A DNA stretch of 64,000 bases from Methanocella paludicola SANAE (GCF_000011005.1 NC_013665.1:1054001-1118000); one strand, 5' to 3'; positions 42,102 to 50,759 are shown, counted from the first letter of the stretch. Numbers and translations are program-made. Notes: generated by a model not told the origin, from the letters alone.

Positions 42102-42113
42102 AATTTTTAAAGG

Positions 42114-42422
42114 TCATATCTCCCGGCGAATATTCGCATCGAACCTCGAGCTACCAGACCTGGTGGACTGCTTCGGCAAAACGTTCGCCGCTTTCTTGCC
42201 ATTCTCCGTCAGAGTGAAGGTGTCACCATCCCGTACGATGACGTCCTTCTCCTCCATGTCCTTAAGCACTTTCTCCAGCATCAACTTTGGCGTTCTCGTA
42301 AGCTTCCTCAGGCTATCGAAAGTCTCGCTGCCGTTTTTGTGGAGCACGTCGAGTATCTGCTTTCGCTTTACGTTACCGCTTATATAGCTGGCGATCTTTT
42401 CTTCGACTGTTGCTTCCGCCAT
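42114..42422 (-). CDS. Small winged-helix DNA-binding protein
   Basis: The 102-residue protein begins MAEATVEEKIASYISGNVKR. Its body (RKQILDVLHKNGSETFDSLR, MLEKVLKDMEEKDVIVRDGD, FTLTENGKKA) is a typical winged helix with the recognition helix in KLTRTPKLML and the wing before FTLTENG. It has no added ligand domain. The ATG at 42422 is preferred to an earlier one 36 bases upstream. The target is unknown. Confidence 0.72.
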   Translation of the reverse strand: MAEATVEEKIASYISGNVKRKQILDVLHKNGSETFDSLRKLTRTPKLMLEKVLKDMEEKDVIVRDGDTFTLTENGKKAANVLPKQSTRSGSSRFDANIRREI

Positions 42423-42549
42423 TGTATCACTGAACAATAATATTGCCTTGCGCTGCATAAAGGCTTTTGCTCGATATAGACCATGATGAAAAATATATTA
42501 GAGATAATGACTTACTGTCTTATTATTAGCTATACAAGGGGCATATCTT

Positions 42550-42798
42550 GTGAGGAAAGCTATACTGACTATTTTAATAGCAGCGCTAGGCGTCTTGGCG
42601 CTGATGCTCCAGAAGGACCCGTCGCTCGACCAGGCACAGGTCGAGAGCATATTAAAGTCTACGGCATTGTCCATTAAGCCCGGCTCCGCCATCGTATGGG
42701 ACATATCCCCGGCCCAGGGCTGGTACACGTACTCCTGGGGCAAGGATGCCACGGGCTCGGGCCTGGTGCAGGCTGACAAGGCCGTGAAAGCTGCATAA
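42550..42798 (+). CDS. Signal-anchored fragment matching the end of subtilisin-like proteases
   Basis: The 82-residue frame, starting with GTG, begins with a hydrophobic helix (MRKAILTILIAALGVLALML). The tail QAQVESILKSTALSIKPGSA, TYSWGKDATGSGLVQADKAV then matches the last part of S8 subtilases, where the final helix and the G(S/A)GLVxADKAV word are conserved. None of the catalytic Asp, His or Ser residues is present. It is probably a remnant of a larger protease or a truncated descendant. Long palindrome copy B follows it. Confidence 0.5.
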   Translation: MRKAILTILIAALGVLALMLQKDPSLDQAQVESILKSTALSIKPGSAIVWDISPAQGWYTYSWGKDATGSGLVQADKAVKAA

Positions 42799-42833
42799 AA
42801 ACCATTTTTTCTTTTATTTTGGTTCTTGTGCGT

Positions 42834-43230
42834 TTTTGGGATGATATATTGCTTTGGCTGATGCCTTCGCTCGTTTTTATGTTATGCCGTCGTTGAGTGG
42901 CCCAACCACAGGGGCACGGAGAGCGCTGAGTTTCACGGAGTTTTCTTATAAATGGAGACCCAGAGGGCACAGGGGACGGGTTTATAACTTTCCCGGGGCA
43001 CGGAGTTGAAAGAGGCACTGCCGAGGATAAACCCGCATTATTGTTTATTGGTCAACCGAGCCTCAATAAACTCTGTGCCCCAGGCAAACTAATAAACCGG
43101 CCTCTGAGCTCTCTGAGTCTCAAATTATTAAAATAAAACTCTGTGTAACTCCTGTGCGCTCCGTGCCCCTGTGGTTGGACCACTCAACGACGGCATAACT
43201 AGAAAAGAATAAAAAATATTCATCCCAAAA
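42834..43230. repeat. Long imperfect palindrome (CTCTGTG family, copy B)
   Basis: TTTTGGGATGA at 42834-42844 is inverted as TCATCCCAAAA at 43220-43230. Between are CCCAACCACAGGGGCACGGA and its inverse TCCGTGCCCCTGTGGTTGGA, plus GGCACTGCCGAGGATAAAC and GTTTATTGGTCAACCGAGCC near the centre. It aligns in the same direction with copy A (34721-35139) over about 400 bases. The gap 42799-43287 has no gene. Confidence 0.88.
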
Positions 43231-43287
43231 CCGCGGAAGAGTCTTTATTTTTTACCTGATGTAAAGAATTTAAAAAATAGCTGACCA

Positions 43288-43869
43288 TCAGGTTTTATCG
43301 TAAACCGCGATCATAGCCTGGCCCATATTGACCACGCTCTTCGGCCCGAAGCTGTTATAGAACTCGAGCAGCGACTCCTTATCCATCCAGTCCTCGGGCG
43401 TATTGGTGCCGTCGGCATCGATGATCCTCACGAGGCTTTTCGCGATCGGGTTCCTGTCCGGCACTTCGAACGGCTCGCAGATGATAACGCGCTTCCTGAC
43501 ATCGCTCAGGACCCGCTCGACGAATTCCTTATGCCTTGGATTGATGTGGTGCAGCAGGTCCATAATGACGCACGCATCGTATTCCGAATAGTGGTCGAAC
43601 GTGAGAGCGTCCTGGAGCATTACGTTCCTGCCCTTCTTTTGCGCGTACCGGAGAAATCTCTCGTTCAGGTCGATGCCGAGATATTTTCTTCCCGGGGGAA
43701 TATAGTCCGCAAGAATGCCTGTACCGCAGCCGACGTCCACGACGCTTTCGCCCAGCATGCCGGCGATATACCGGCAGCGCCTGTCGATGCCTTTGCCGTG
43801 CATCAGCCATAGGCCGGCGTGGTAAACGCTTCCGGACCAGTACAATGGTGACCTCATCATGCCTTTCAC
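43288..43869 (-). CDS. Class I SAM-dependent methyltransferase
   Basis: The 193-residue protein has methyltransferase motif I VVDVGCGTGILADYI near residue 40, acidic loop LGIDLNERFLRYA near 70, DACVIMDLLHHI (motif IV-like) near 110, and RKRVIICEPFEVPD. These show an intact cofactor site. The acceptor cannot be predicted. It stands alone between the palindrome and the divergent ABC exporter genes. Confidence 0.85.
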   Translation of the reverse strand: MKGMMRSPLYWSGSVYHAGLWLMHGKGIDRRCRYIAGMLGESVVDVGCGTGILADYIPPGRKYLGIDLNERFLRYAQKKGRNVMLQDALTFDHYSEYDACVIMDLLHHINPRHKEFVERVLSDVRKRVIICEPFEVPDRNPIAKSLVRIIDADGTNTPEDWMDKESLLEFYNSFGPKSVVNMGQAMIAVYDKT

Positions 43870-44020
43870 TGCGATAACGGCATTATCTCATATAACTCTT
43901 TTCGTGTTGGGATGGGGGCCCCGGCGTAAAAGCCTTTTATTATACTTTACCGGCTAATCCGTTGAGTAATAAGCGGCATTGGTTTATATATAATAAAAAT
44001 TTATAATTTACCTGTACACT

Positions 44021-44980
44021 ATGTCCGATCTGATGATCGAGGCACGCAGCCTTTGCCGCCGTTTTAATGGTTTTACTGCCGTAGACTCTATCGACCTCCA
44101 GGTCGGCGAGGGCGAGGTATTCGGCCTGCTCGGGCCGAACGGCGCCGGCAAGACGACCACGGTGCGCATGCTGGCCTGCCTGATCCGGCCGACCGGCGGG
44201 ACGGCTTACGTCTGCGGGAGAGACGTCTACGACCCTGTGATGGCCCGGGAGATCCGGGGCATGGTAGGCATACTCACCGAGACGTCGGGCTTTTACGATG
44301 AGCTGAGCGTGTATAAGAATTTACGTTTTTACGCGGACCTCTACCATATGGAGCGGAAGACGGCACAGCGAAATATCGACTATTACCTGCGCCTGTTCGA
44401 CCTGTGGGACGTACGGAACTCACGCGTGGCCGGCTTTTCCAGGGGAATGCGCCAGAAACTGGCCCTCACCCGCTGCCTGGTCCACGAGCCCCGGATCCTG
44501 TTCATGGACGAGCCCACGTCCGGCCTCGACCCGGAATCCGCCCGGATCGTGAGGGATTCCATTAGATCCCTTAAAGCCGGCGGCAGGACCATCTTCCTCT
44601 GCACCCATAACCTGGACGAGGCCGAGCGGCTTTGCGACCGCATCGCCATCATCGATAAGCGCATCCTGAAGGCGGATACGCCCCAGAAGATCAAGTATTC
44701 GGCATACGGGCGGCGCGTGGTCATCCGCCTAGAGCGCCTCAGCGACCGCATGGCCTCCATCATCCACGGGATGGACAGCGTCCGCCGCGTAGAAAGCGAG
44801 GGAAACGAGCTCGTCATCGACGTCAATGACCCGGAGACCGATAACGCCGACATCGCCGATGTTGCCGACATCGTCAGCACTATCGTGGGCGCCGGCGGCC
44901 GTATCCAGTACGTGGGAGAGCAGAGGCACACGCTGGAGGAAGCGTATATCAAGCTCGTGGGTGACCGGGTTGGGCATTGA
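44021..44980 (+). CDS. ABC-2 exporter ATPase
   Basis: The 319-residue protein has Walker A GPNGAGKT, signature FSRGMRQKLAL and Walker B RILFMDEPTSGLDP, with the His loop FLCTHNLDEAE. A C-terminal regulatory tail of about 90 residues is typical of the DrrA/NatA class. It drives efflux through the permease encoded next to it, overlapping by 20 bases. The substrate is unknown: drugs, lipids or Na+ are usual for the family. Confidence 0.9.
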   Translation: MSDLMIEARSLCRRFNGFTAVDSIDLQVGEGEVFGLLGPNGAGKTTTVRMLACLIRPTGGTAYVCGRDVYDPVMAREIRGMVGILTETSGFYDELSVYKNLRFYADLYHMERKTAQRNIDYYLRLFDLWDVRNSRVAGFSRGMRQKLALTRCLVHEPRILFMDEPTSGLDPESARIVRDSIRSLKAGGRTIFLCTHNLDEAERLCDRIAIIDKRILKADTPQKIKYSAYGRRVVIRLERLSDRMASIIHGMDSVRRVESEGNELVIDVNDPETDNADIADVADIVSTIVGAGGRIQYVGEQRHTLEEAYIKLVGDRVGH

Positions 44981-45758
44981 CATCGTCACGATCATTAAAA
45001 AAGAGCTGGAAGAAGTCTTCAGGAACAAGTATATACTGACCACCATGGCCAGCTTCCCGTTGGTGTTTTCCATCGTCATACCGCTCATTTATCTTTTCGC
45101 CCTCCCGCCGAACGTCACTGCGGCCGATGTCGCCACGTTTAAAGGGCTTGTCGCGGGGTCCGAAGGCATGGAGCCCCGGCAGATCCTTGTCGCGTTCATC
45201 ATCCAGAGCAACCTCTCATTTTACCTCATGATGCCCGCCGTTATCCCCACGGTCATTTCCTCCTATAGCATCGTCGGCGAAAAAAAGTGCGGCACCCTGG
45301 AGCCTCTGCTCGCCACCCCCGTGTCGACCCGGGATATCCTGATGGGCAAGACGCTGGCCGCCGTCATCCCCTCGATGGCCATCACCTGGCTCTCGTTCAT
45401 CATATATGCGCTGCTGGTGGATACGGTGACCTTTTCGATATTCGGATATCCTGTCGTCCCCGACGTGCTATGGCTTATCGCCTTAACGGTGACGGCGCCG
45501 CTGCTCGCCGTCATGTCCGTGTACATGTCCATCGTCGTCTCGTCCCGGATGAGCGACATACGGGCTGCCCAGCAGATCAGCGCCGTGTTCATCATCCCCC
45601 TCATGAGCGTCTTCATACTGGAATTGTTCGGCTACATGTCCCTGACGATCGACCTGCTGCTGCTCATCAGCATCGCCATAGGCGTCGCTGACCTGTTCTT
45701 GATAAAGGCGAGCGTCGGCGTTTTCCGGCGTGAGGAAATACTCACTGGATCAGCCTGA
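44961..45758 (+). CDS. ABC-2 exporter permease
   Basis: The protein of about 265 residues has about six hydrophobic helices and the family stretch SIVGEKKCGTLEPLLATPVS, typical of ABC-2/NatB-type permeases, with DILMGKTLAAVIPSMAITWL next. The start is GTG at 44961 or TTG at 44970 inside the ATPase gene. A longer frame beginning at 44826 would lie wholly within that gene and is rejected. Its stop is 9 bases before the convergent redox gene at 45768. Confidence 0.85.
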   Translation: MTGLGIDIVTIIKKELEEVFRNKYILTTMASFPLVFSIVIPLIYLFALPPNVTAADVATFKGLVAGSEGMEPRQILVAFIIQSNLSFYLMMPAVIPTVISSYSIVGEKKCGTLEPLLATPVSTRDILMGKTLAAVIPSMAITWLSFIIYALLVDTVTFSIFGYPVVPDVLWLIALTVTAPLLAVMSVYMSIVVSSRMSDIRAAQQISAVFIIPLMSVFILELFGYMSLTIDLLLLISIAIGVADLFLIKASVGVFRREEILTGSA

Positions 45759-45767
45759 GGTCGCTCC

Positions 45768-46754
45768 TCACGCTATAAGCCTGAGGTTGCGCGCCACTAA
45801 AATAGAAAGGTCTTCTGCGCGGGCATCCTCTGAAAGCTGTATGCTGCACTGGGGACAGGCGACTGCCACGACGTCCGGAGCTAATCGCCTTATATCGTCC
45901 GCTTTTCTCTTTTTGAGCATTCTGGCCAGCCCGATATCGTTCCTTCTCACTCCACCGCCCGCGCCGCAGCAGCGCTCCGCCTCTTCGAGGGGCACGTATT
46001 CGCACATCTTTTTCAGGATATTTTCCGCGACTTTCATCGTGTAGGGGGAAACGTTCCTGTACAGGTGGCAGGGGTACTGGAGCGTGGCACGGTAAGGCTC
46101 CTTATGTAAAGCCCCATAAATATCATACGAATCGTACAGGTCAAGGTAATGGCAGACGTCGAACTCTTCCTGGTACTCCAGCAGTGTGGACGTGCATCCC
46201 GGGCATGACGTGACGATCGTCTCCACTCCCAGCTCCCTGAACTGCCGAAGGTTCTTCTCGAGCATCTCCCGGGCCAGGTCGAATCGCCCGATCCTGTTTA
46301 AAGGAGAGCCGCAGCAGCGCTCATCGATACGGGTGAATTCGATGCCCATGTGGTCGAGCGTTTTTGTCACCGCGTCCGAGATATGCTGCAGGCGGTAACC
46401 TGTGAGACATCCGGCAAAGTAGGCGGTCTTGCATGGCCGTGGGTTCGGTTTCGGCCGGCCCTCGGGCACGATTGAAGCTCCATACGTGGAAATGTTATAC
46501 AGCGTCTCGCCGTACCCTGGCGTCTTGAAGTAGTCCCTCATCTTTTCAATGGACTTGGTGATGTGGACCCCCATGGGGCAGGCTGCGACGCACGCGTTAC
46601 ACGTCGTGCAGTCGAGCGCCTCGGGTAGTGGCTGGTTCCTCGAGCGCTTGTTGTCGATAAGCCGCAGAGGGCTCAGCGTCGAGGGGCAGACCATCTCGCA
46701 GACGCCGCACTTGATGCACTTCCTACTCAAGGCCGTCACCCGCGTGGTATCCAC
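45768..46754 (-). CDS. GlpC/HdrD-like iron-sulfur oxidoreductase subunit
   Basis: The 328-residue protein has two [4Fe-4S] ferredoxin motifs at the N-terminus (CIKCGVCEMVCP and CTTCNACVAACPMG). Two CCG-type domains follow, with ERCCGSPLNRIGRFD and ERCCGAGGGVRRND, which bind a further cluster as in HdrD/HdrB and GlpC. It is the electron-transfer partner of the flavoprotein at 46723, whose end it overlaps by 32 bases. It may link a substrate dehydrogenase to menaquinone, methanophenazine or another carrier. Heterodisulfide reduction itself would need HdrA/E partners, which are absent. Confidence 0.88.
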   Translation of the reverse strand: MDTTRVTALSRKCIKCGVCEMVCPSTLSPLRLIDNKRSRNQPLPEALDCTTCNACVAACPMGVHITKSIEKMRDYFKTPGYGETLYNISTYGASIVPEGRPKPNPRPCKTAYFAGCLTGYRLQHISDAVTKTLDHMGIEFTRIDERCCGSPLNRIGRFDLAREMLEKNLRQFRELGVETIVTSCPGCTSTLLEYQEEFDVCHYLDLYDSYDIYGALHKEPYRATLQYPCHLYRNVSPYTMKVAENILKKMCEYVPLEEAERCCGAGGGVRRNDIGLARMLKKRKADDIRRLAPDVVAVACPQCSIQLSEDARAEDLSILVARNLRLIA

Positions 46755-47700
46755 TTTTCAGTGCCTCATAGAGGCCGTAGCCGCAGGATGCGGCGCCGAT
46801 CACGCGCACGTTGTCGAACCCGTGGACGTATAGCTCGTGCTCGATGCCCTTGAACATGAGCGGGTGCTCCGAAAAGAACTGATCGTTGAGGTCCCCCTCG
46901 AAATCCCTGGTCACTGTGGCACCGGTCAGCGGCTCGAACATCCTGTCGCCATCCGTTATAAAACCGGTCATCGGGCCTCCTGTCGCGATGAACAGGTTAT
47001 CGCCGTGAACGCTGATAGTGCGCCTGCCCTTCGTGCCCATTACGCCCTCTACGCGCCCGTCGACGATGCGCTCTGCCTTCACGGTGTCCAGTATCTGCGA
47101 TCTCTCATTACATGCCGCCTTTTTTCTCAAGGCCTGTATCAGCCGGAGGCCCAGTACGGAGGGGGCCGTCACATACTCGTTTACTTTGACTCCCAGAGAC
47201 CGGCTGACCTTGTCGCGCACATAGGCCGCCCTATCGATGCCTAACACTGGCGGCACGAGCAGATCGCCTGCCTTAACGGCAGACAGCGTATCGATCAACA
47301 AGTCGGCAGCCTCGTCATCGTTATCCAGTACTCGTGCCATCTCCTGGAACGAACGCCCCTCCATAAAATTGATCCGCCTGAAGCCGGGCCTGTCCTCGTT
47401 AATGGAAATTCGGGCGGGGGAGCCTTCGCAGGCTGCGGACGCCGGAACGAGGCCGCTGCGGGTCGCGCCCGTTATGGTCAGGCACCCGCCCTTCACGTAG
47501 CTGCCGGCCATCATACGTAAAAACCAGTCCTCCGCGCCCGGATCGCTCCCTGCAGGATGAAAGACGCCGCTGGAGACGGCGGTGGCGCCAAGGCCGCCCG
47601 ACAGCAATATGGTGCTGCCCCGGAGGCGCATCGCCGCGATGAGGCCGGCCAGGCCCCCGCCAATAATAAGGTTATCACTATCCAGTTCCAGCGCACGCAT
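46723..47700 (-). CDS. GlpB-like FAD-dependent oxidoreductase
   Basis: The 325-residue protein begins with a dinucleotide site LIIGGGLAGLIAAMRL. The GlpB-like stretch STILLSGGLGATAVSSGVFH and the C-terminal FAD site VRVIGAASCGYGLYEALKSG follow. E. coli GlpB is part of the anaerobic glycerol-3-phosphate dehydrogenase GlpABC. Here the GlpC-like subunit follows but no GlpA is present nearby, so the substrate may differ. The two genes overlap by 32 bases in different frames and are surely co-expressed. Confidence 0.82.
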   Translation of the reverse strand: MRALELDSDNLIIGGGLAGLIAAMRLRGSTILLSGGLGATAVSSGVFHPAGSDPGAEDWFLRMMAGSYVKGGCLTITGATRSGLVPASAACEGSPARISINEDRPGFRRINFMEGRSFQEMARVLDNDDEAADLLIDTLSAVKAGDLLVPPVLGIDRAAYVRDKVSRSLGVKVNEYVTAPSVLGLRLIQALRKKAACNERSQILDTVKAERIVDGRVEGVMGTKGRRTISVHGDNLFIATGGPMTGFITDGDRMFEPLTGATVTRDFEGDLNDQFFSEHPLMFKGIEHELYVHGFDNVRVIGAASCGYGLYEALKSGYHAGDGLE

Positions 47701-47848
47701 AGATTACTAACCCTATACGGCTGAACTATTTTCAAGTTTTTGGTTATGCCGGGTGCGTGAAATCTTCCATATTAACGCTTATTTTAACCGTTCAATCCAT
47801 AGGTAAAGGTTATCCTGTCATGCCCGAGAATATTAGCCGGGTGAGTAT

Positions 47849-48028
47849 ATGGCAGGTTTAAAGGACCCAGGTAGAGTAGAAGGAGGGAAAAAGGCCGCCA
47901 GGACAGCCAAACAGCGCTATGGCGACGACTTCCACCGCGAGATCGGCGCCAAAGGCGGGCGCAGCACGGCGGTACGCCACGGCGAACATTTCTACGAGGA
48001 GATCGGGCGTAAAGGGGGACGGAGCTAA
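47849..48028 (+). CDS. KGG-repeat small protein (59 residues)
   Basis: The frame reads MAGLKDPGRVEGGKKAARTA, KQRYGDDFHREIGAKGGRST, AVRHGEHFYEEIGRKGGRS. It has two FxxEIGxKGG modules as in the genes at 31060, 34275 and 34483, with Arg in place of some Lys. There is a GTGAGT but no strong ribosome-binding site before the ATG at 47849; a TATA-like stretch lies further upstream. It is the fourth member of the family in this window. Confidence 0.7.
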   Translation: MAGLKDPGRVEGGKKAARTAKQRYGDDFHREIGAKGGRSTAVRHGEHFYEEIGRKGGRS

Positions 48029-48265
48029 GCCCGTCATTTTCCCTATTGACCATGCTGTTTCCCGCTGGATATTTGGCGCATTTCTAAGCATGTCGCCGTA
48101 AATGATGCTTTAAAACAAAGGAGGCATGCGATATATACACAAGAACTAGCTTACCGGCGATTACCATCCATCCGCCAGCTTCGAATACGATCAGCCCGGT
48201 ATGCCTCGACTGTCTGTTCTGGTACCGTTGTAGGGGCGTCAAGATAGACTGTGAGCTAAACGGCC

Positions 48266-49114
48266 ATGAGGATCGGGTTCGCCGCCATCCCGTACGATAA
48301 AAAGCTGTTACCTGTCACCAGTAAGACGAGCGCAGGCCAGTCTATGGACCGCCTCGTCACTGTGGCACGGTATGTGAATAGCCTTGGAATTGACTTCTAT
48401 CGTATTCCCGCCAACATCAGCCCCCATGAAAGCGTCGAGTCGCTGGAGGCTGCCCGGGATAAGGCGGCCATGCTGGGCCGGCTATTTAAGGAACTGGATA
48501 TCCGGACCTGCTTTCACGTGACCTATTATTGTATACTTAATACCCCAAAGCCCGAAGTGCTGGATAACGCTATTAAAGAGCTGCACTGCCTGCAGCTTTA
48601 CGACGACTATGCCGGAGGCGGGAACCATATCGAGATACATGCCGGCGGCGTTTATGGGGACCGGACAAGCTCCATGGAGCGTTTCATCCGGAATGTGCTT
48701 GAACTGGAGGAGCCTGTTTTCAAGATGCTCCGCCTCGAGAACGAGGAGCACGCCGGCAAGCTGGGCACCGTAGATGAGCTGTTGCATATCAACAGGGAAA
48801 CGGGTATACCATTGCTTTTCGACGTTGCGCACTATCGTGTCAACCCGATGGAGCGGGGCCTGCCGCCCCGTGAGATAGTATCCTCTTTTCTCGATACCTG
48901 GAATGGCGCCTCGACATCCCCTGTGCTGCATTATTCTACGATCCGGGGCCGAGATGGCACGCACCTGCCGGTCGACCCGGCCGATTTCTGGGACTACGTC
49001 GATCAGCTTAGCGGCCTGGATTTCGATGTGATGCTCGAGACTAAGGAAAAAGAGCGTGACGTCCTTAAGGTTAAGGCCTGCAGGGATGAAAAATACCGGC
49101 AGGGCGTCCTCTGA
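48266..49114 (+). CDS. uvsE: UV damage endonuclease UvsE-like protein
   Basis: The 282-residue protein begins MRIGFAAIPYDKK. It has UvdE/UvsE features: SLGIDFYRIPANISPHES near residue 46, HIEIHAGGVYGD (His ligand), MLRLENEEH (Glu ligand), PLLFDVAHYRVNP, and HYSTIRGRDGTHLP. These form the metal site in a TIM barrel. UvdE enzymes cut DNA next to UV photoproducts. It is a relative of the endonuclease IV-like protein at 33271 and shares its RIGxAxIPY start. It stands as a single gene. Confidence 0.85.
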   Translation: MRIGFAAIPYDKKLLPVTSKTSAGQSMDRLVTVARYVNSLGIDFYRIPANISPHESVESLEAARDKAAMLGRLFKELDIRTCFHVTYYCILNTPKPEVLDNAIKELHCLQLYDDYAGGGNHIEIHAGGVYGDRTSSMERFIRNVLELEEPVFKMLRLENEEHAGKLGTVDELLHINRETGIPLLFDVAHYRVNPMERGLPPREIVSSFLDTWNGASTSPVLHYSTIRGRDGTHLPVDPADFWDYVDQLSGLDFDVMLETKEKERDVLKVKACRDEKYRQGVL

Positions 49115-49175
49115 GGCTAATTGTAGTCGCCAACGGTTTTAAACATACGCTGCATTGTATTAAGGGGGACGGGCG

Positions 49176-49388
49176 ATGAAAAGAAAGCTTTTAGTTATAC
49201 TACTTGCGTTAACTGTCATTATAGGGCTCTTATTCTTAGCGGCCTATTCGGGCTCAATGGAGAAGGCGAAGGATAAGAAGAAGCCGACAGCGATCCCTTC
49301 TATCTCGATCGACCCGTACCGTATACCGCTACCCATCATGGAACACTACACGCCGGCCCTCGTCAAGGTTCCCTTTAAGGCTAAATGA
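49176..49388 (+). CDS. Short membrane-anchored protein of unknown function
   Basis: The 70-residue protein has an N-terminal helix (LLVILLALTVIIGLLFLAAY) and a short Lys/Pro-rich outer part ending in VKVPFKAK. Its stop overlaps the start of the metallopeptidase-like gene by 4 bases, so the two are translated together. It may anchor or assist that protein. No family is recognised. Confidence 0.65.
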   Translation: MKRKLLVILLALTVIIGLLFLAAYSGSMEKAKDKKKPTAIPSISIDPYRIPLPIMEHYTPALVKVPFKAK

Positions 49389-50134
49389 TCATGTTCCGGT
49401 CCGATCTTATTGAGGCTGTTAGAAAGTGGCCCGCTTCGCCCTCCCGATGGCGCATCCTGTGCATGGTCTACGATCGTATCGACGTGCGATTTAAAGGCTC
49501 CTTTGGAAGGACAATTTGTTTTGAATATAAAATGGCGCCTGCCGAGGTCCAAAAAGCCGAATGGTCCTTGAGCCATCTCCCTGCGCTGGCCAGGGAGTGC
49601 TCCTGCGGCCTCGTGGACATTTCATATGACGTCAGGCCCGTGTCTCGCCCGTTGACGAGCCTCACGCACATGGGCGGGCCCAACTACTGGCCGTCGCCCG
49701 GAGATGTAGCTCCCGAGCTATCCCGGTATGCCCGTGATTACGACTCTGTCTTCGTCTTCTGGCCCCAGAACGCAAATGGATGCCATATCCCCTCGGGAGG
49801 CTGGGGGCTAGCTATAGGCCCCGGGCACATCCCTGGCGGCGGCACGTATTGCAGCATTGCAAATGCTGACCCGTCTTCCTGGGATGTGCCTCGTGTTGGT
49901 GAGGTATGGCTGCACGAATGGCTCCACGGCGTCTGCGATTTTTACGAGAGCAGGGGTTTCCCGATGCCTCAATTTAACGCTGACGGCGGCGGGTCTCATG
50001 GCTACGTGCAGTCGCCGGTGACCGGATGGTGTCGCTATTATCGTGACCTCATGATGGGCCGGGTTCTGGATAACGGGCGCTTCACGGGCATCACGCCGGA
50101 GGCGTGGCTAAGCGGTACGATAAAAAATGTTTAG
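49385..50134 (+). CDS. Zincin-type metallopeptidase-like protein
   Basis: The 249-residue protein has a zinc-protease motif HEWLHGVCDFYESRGFP near residue 177: HExxH with a catalytic Glu, and a further Tyr/Glu that could serve as third ligand. Around it are conserved-looking PGHIPGGGTYCSIANADPSS and NADGGGSHGYVQSP. No signal peptide is visible (MIMFRSDLIEA), so it may act inside the cell or leave by association with the preceding membrane protein. The family is not one I can name. Confidence 0.65.
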   Translation: MIMFRSDLIEAVRKWPASPSRWRILCMVYDRIDVRFKGSFGRTICFEYKMAPAEVQKAEWSLSHLPALARECSCGLVDISYDVRPVSRPLTSLTHMGGPNYWPSPGDVAPELSRYARDYDSVFVFWPQNANGCHIPSGGWGLAIGPGHIPGGGTYCSIANADPSSWDVPRVGEVWLHEWLHGVCDFYESRGFPMPQFNADGGGSHGYVQSPVTGWCRYYRDLMMGRVLDNGRFTGITPEAWLSGTIKNV

Positions 50135-50200
50135 AAGTATTCGAGATTTGCATATAATACTCTCTAATTGCTTACAAGGTATGCTTTTAAAAAACAGTTT

Positions 50201-50698
50201 GGTCGGTATCACGAACCTCTCCAAAGGAATTAACGCACGAATTTTCTTTTTTAATTTTTTCTCACGAAACCTCTAAGCCTCGAACTCACCGTCAATGCCC
50301 GAGCTCTCTAATACACAGGGCAGTGCCCGAACGCCCGAAGCCTCAAACCCGAAAAGAAAGCTCGAAAACTCGAATGCACGTTCGAAACGCTAAACGACAT
50401 AGCACTAACCCTCTAAGGCTCGGCTAAAACGCCAACGACACCAATCTATTACATATTAACTTAATGGGGAACGACCGGGCTTTTAGAGTGTTCGTGCTCC
50501 ACTGTTTAGCGTTTCAAACGTGATTTAGAGCCTTAGAGCCTTCGTTTCGGGTTAGCGCGTTAGAGACTTAGAGCACTGCCCTGTGTATTAGAGAGTTCGG
50601 GCATTGACGGTGAGTTCGAGGCTTAGAGGCTTCGTGAGAAAAATCTAAAAAGAAAAATTCGTGGCTTATTTCCTTTGGTGATGTTCGTGATACCGACC
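50201..50698. repeat. Long imperfect palindrome (CACGAA family, copy 2)
   Basis: GGTCGGTATCACGAAC at 50201-50216 is perfectly inverted at 50683-50698. Inner arms include CTCACGAAACCTCTAAGCCT against the inverse AGGCTTAGAGGCTTCGTGAG, and GAACTCACCGTCAATGCCCG against the inverse CGGGCATTGACGGTGAGTTC, with very few mismatches. The turn lies near 50450. The ends match copy 1 at 1024-1331. The gap 50135-50759 has no gene. Confidence 0.9.
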
Positions 50699-50759
50699 GA
50701 ACAAATCAGCGCCGACAGGAAACATAGTATAGTCTAAGCAAAAAGATTAAAAAAGGTAA

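Noticed and set aside
48120-48150. GGAGG followed by ATG as another tiny gene
   Set aside because: The frame ends after seven codons and the ATG is only one base from GGAGG, too close for initiation.
1024-50698. Long palindromes as insertion sequences
   Set aside because: No transposase frame inside and no clear target duplication at the ends; a non-autonomous element remains possible.
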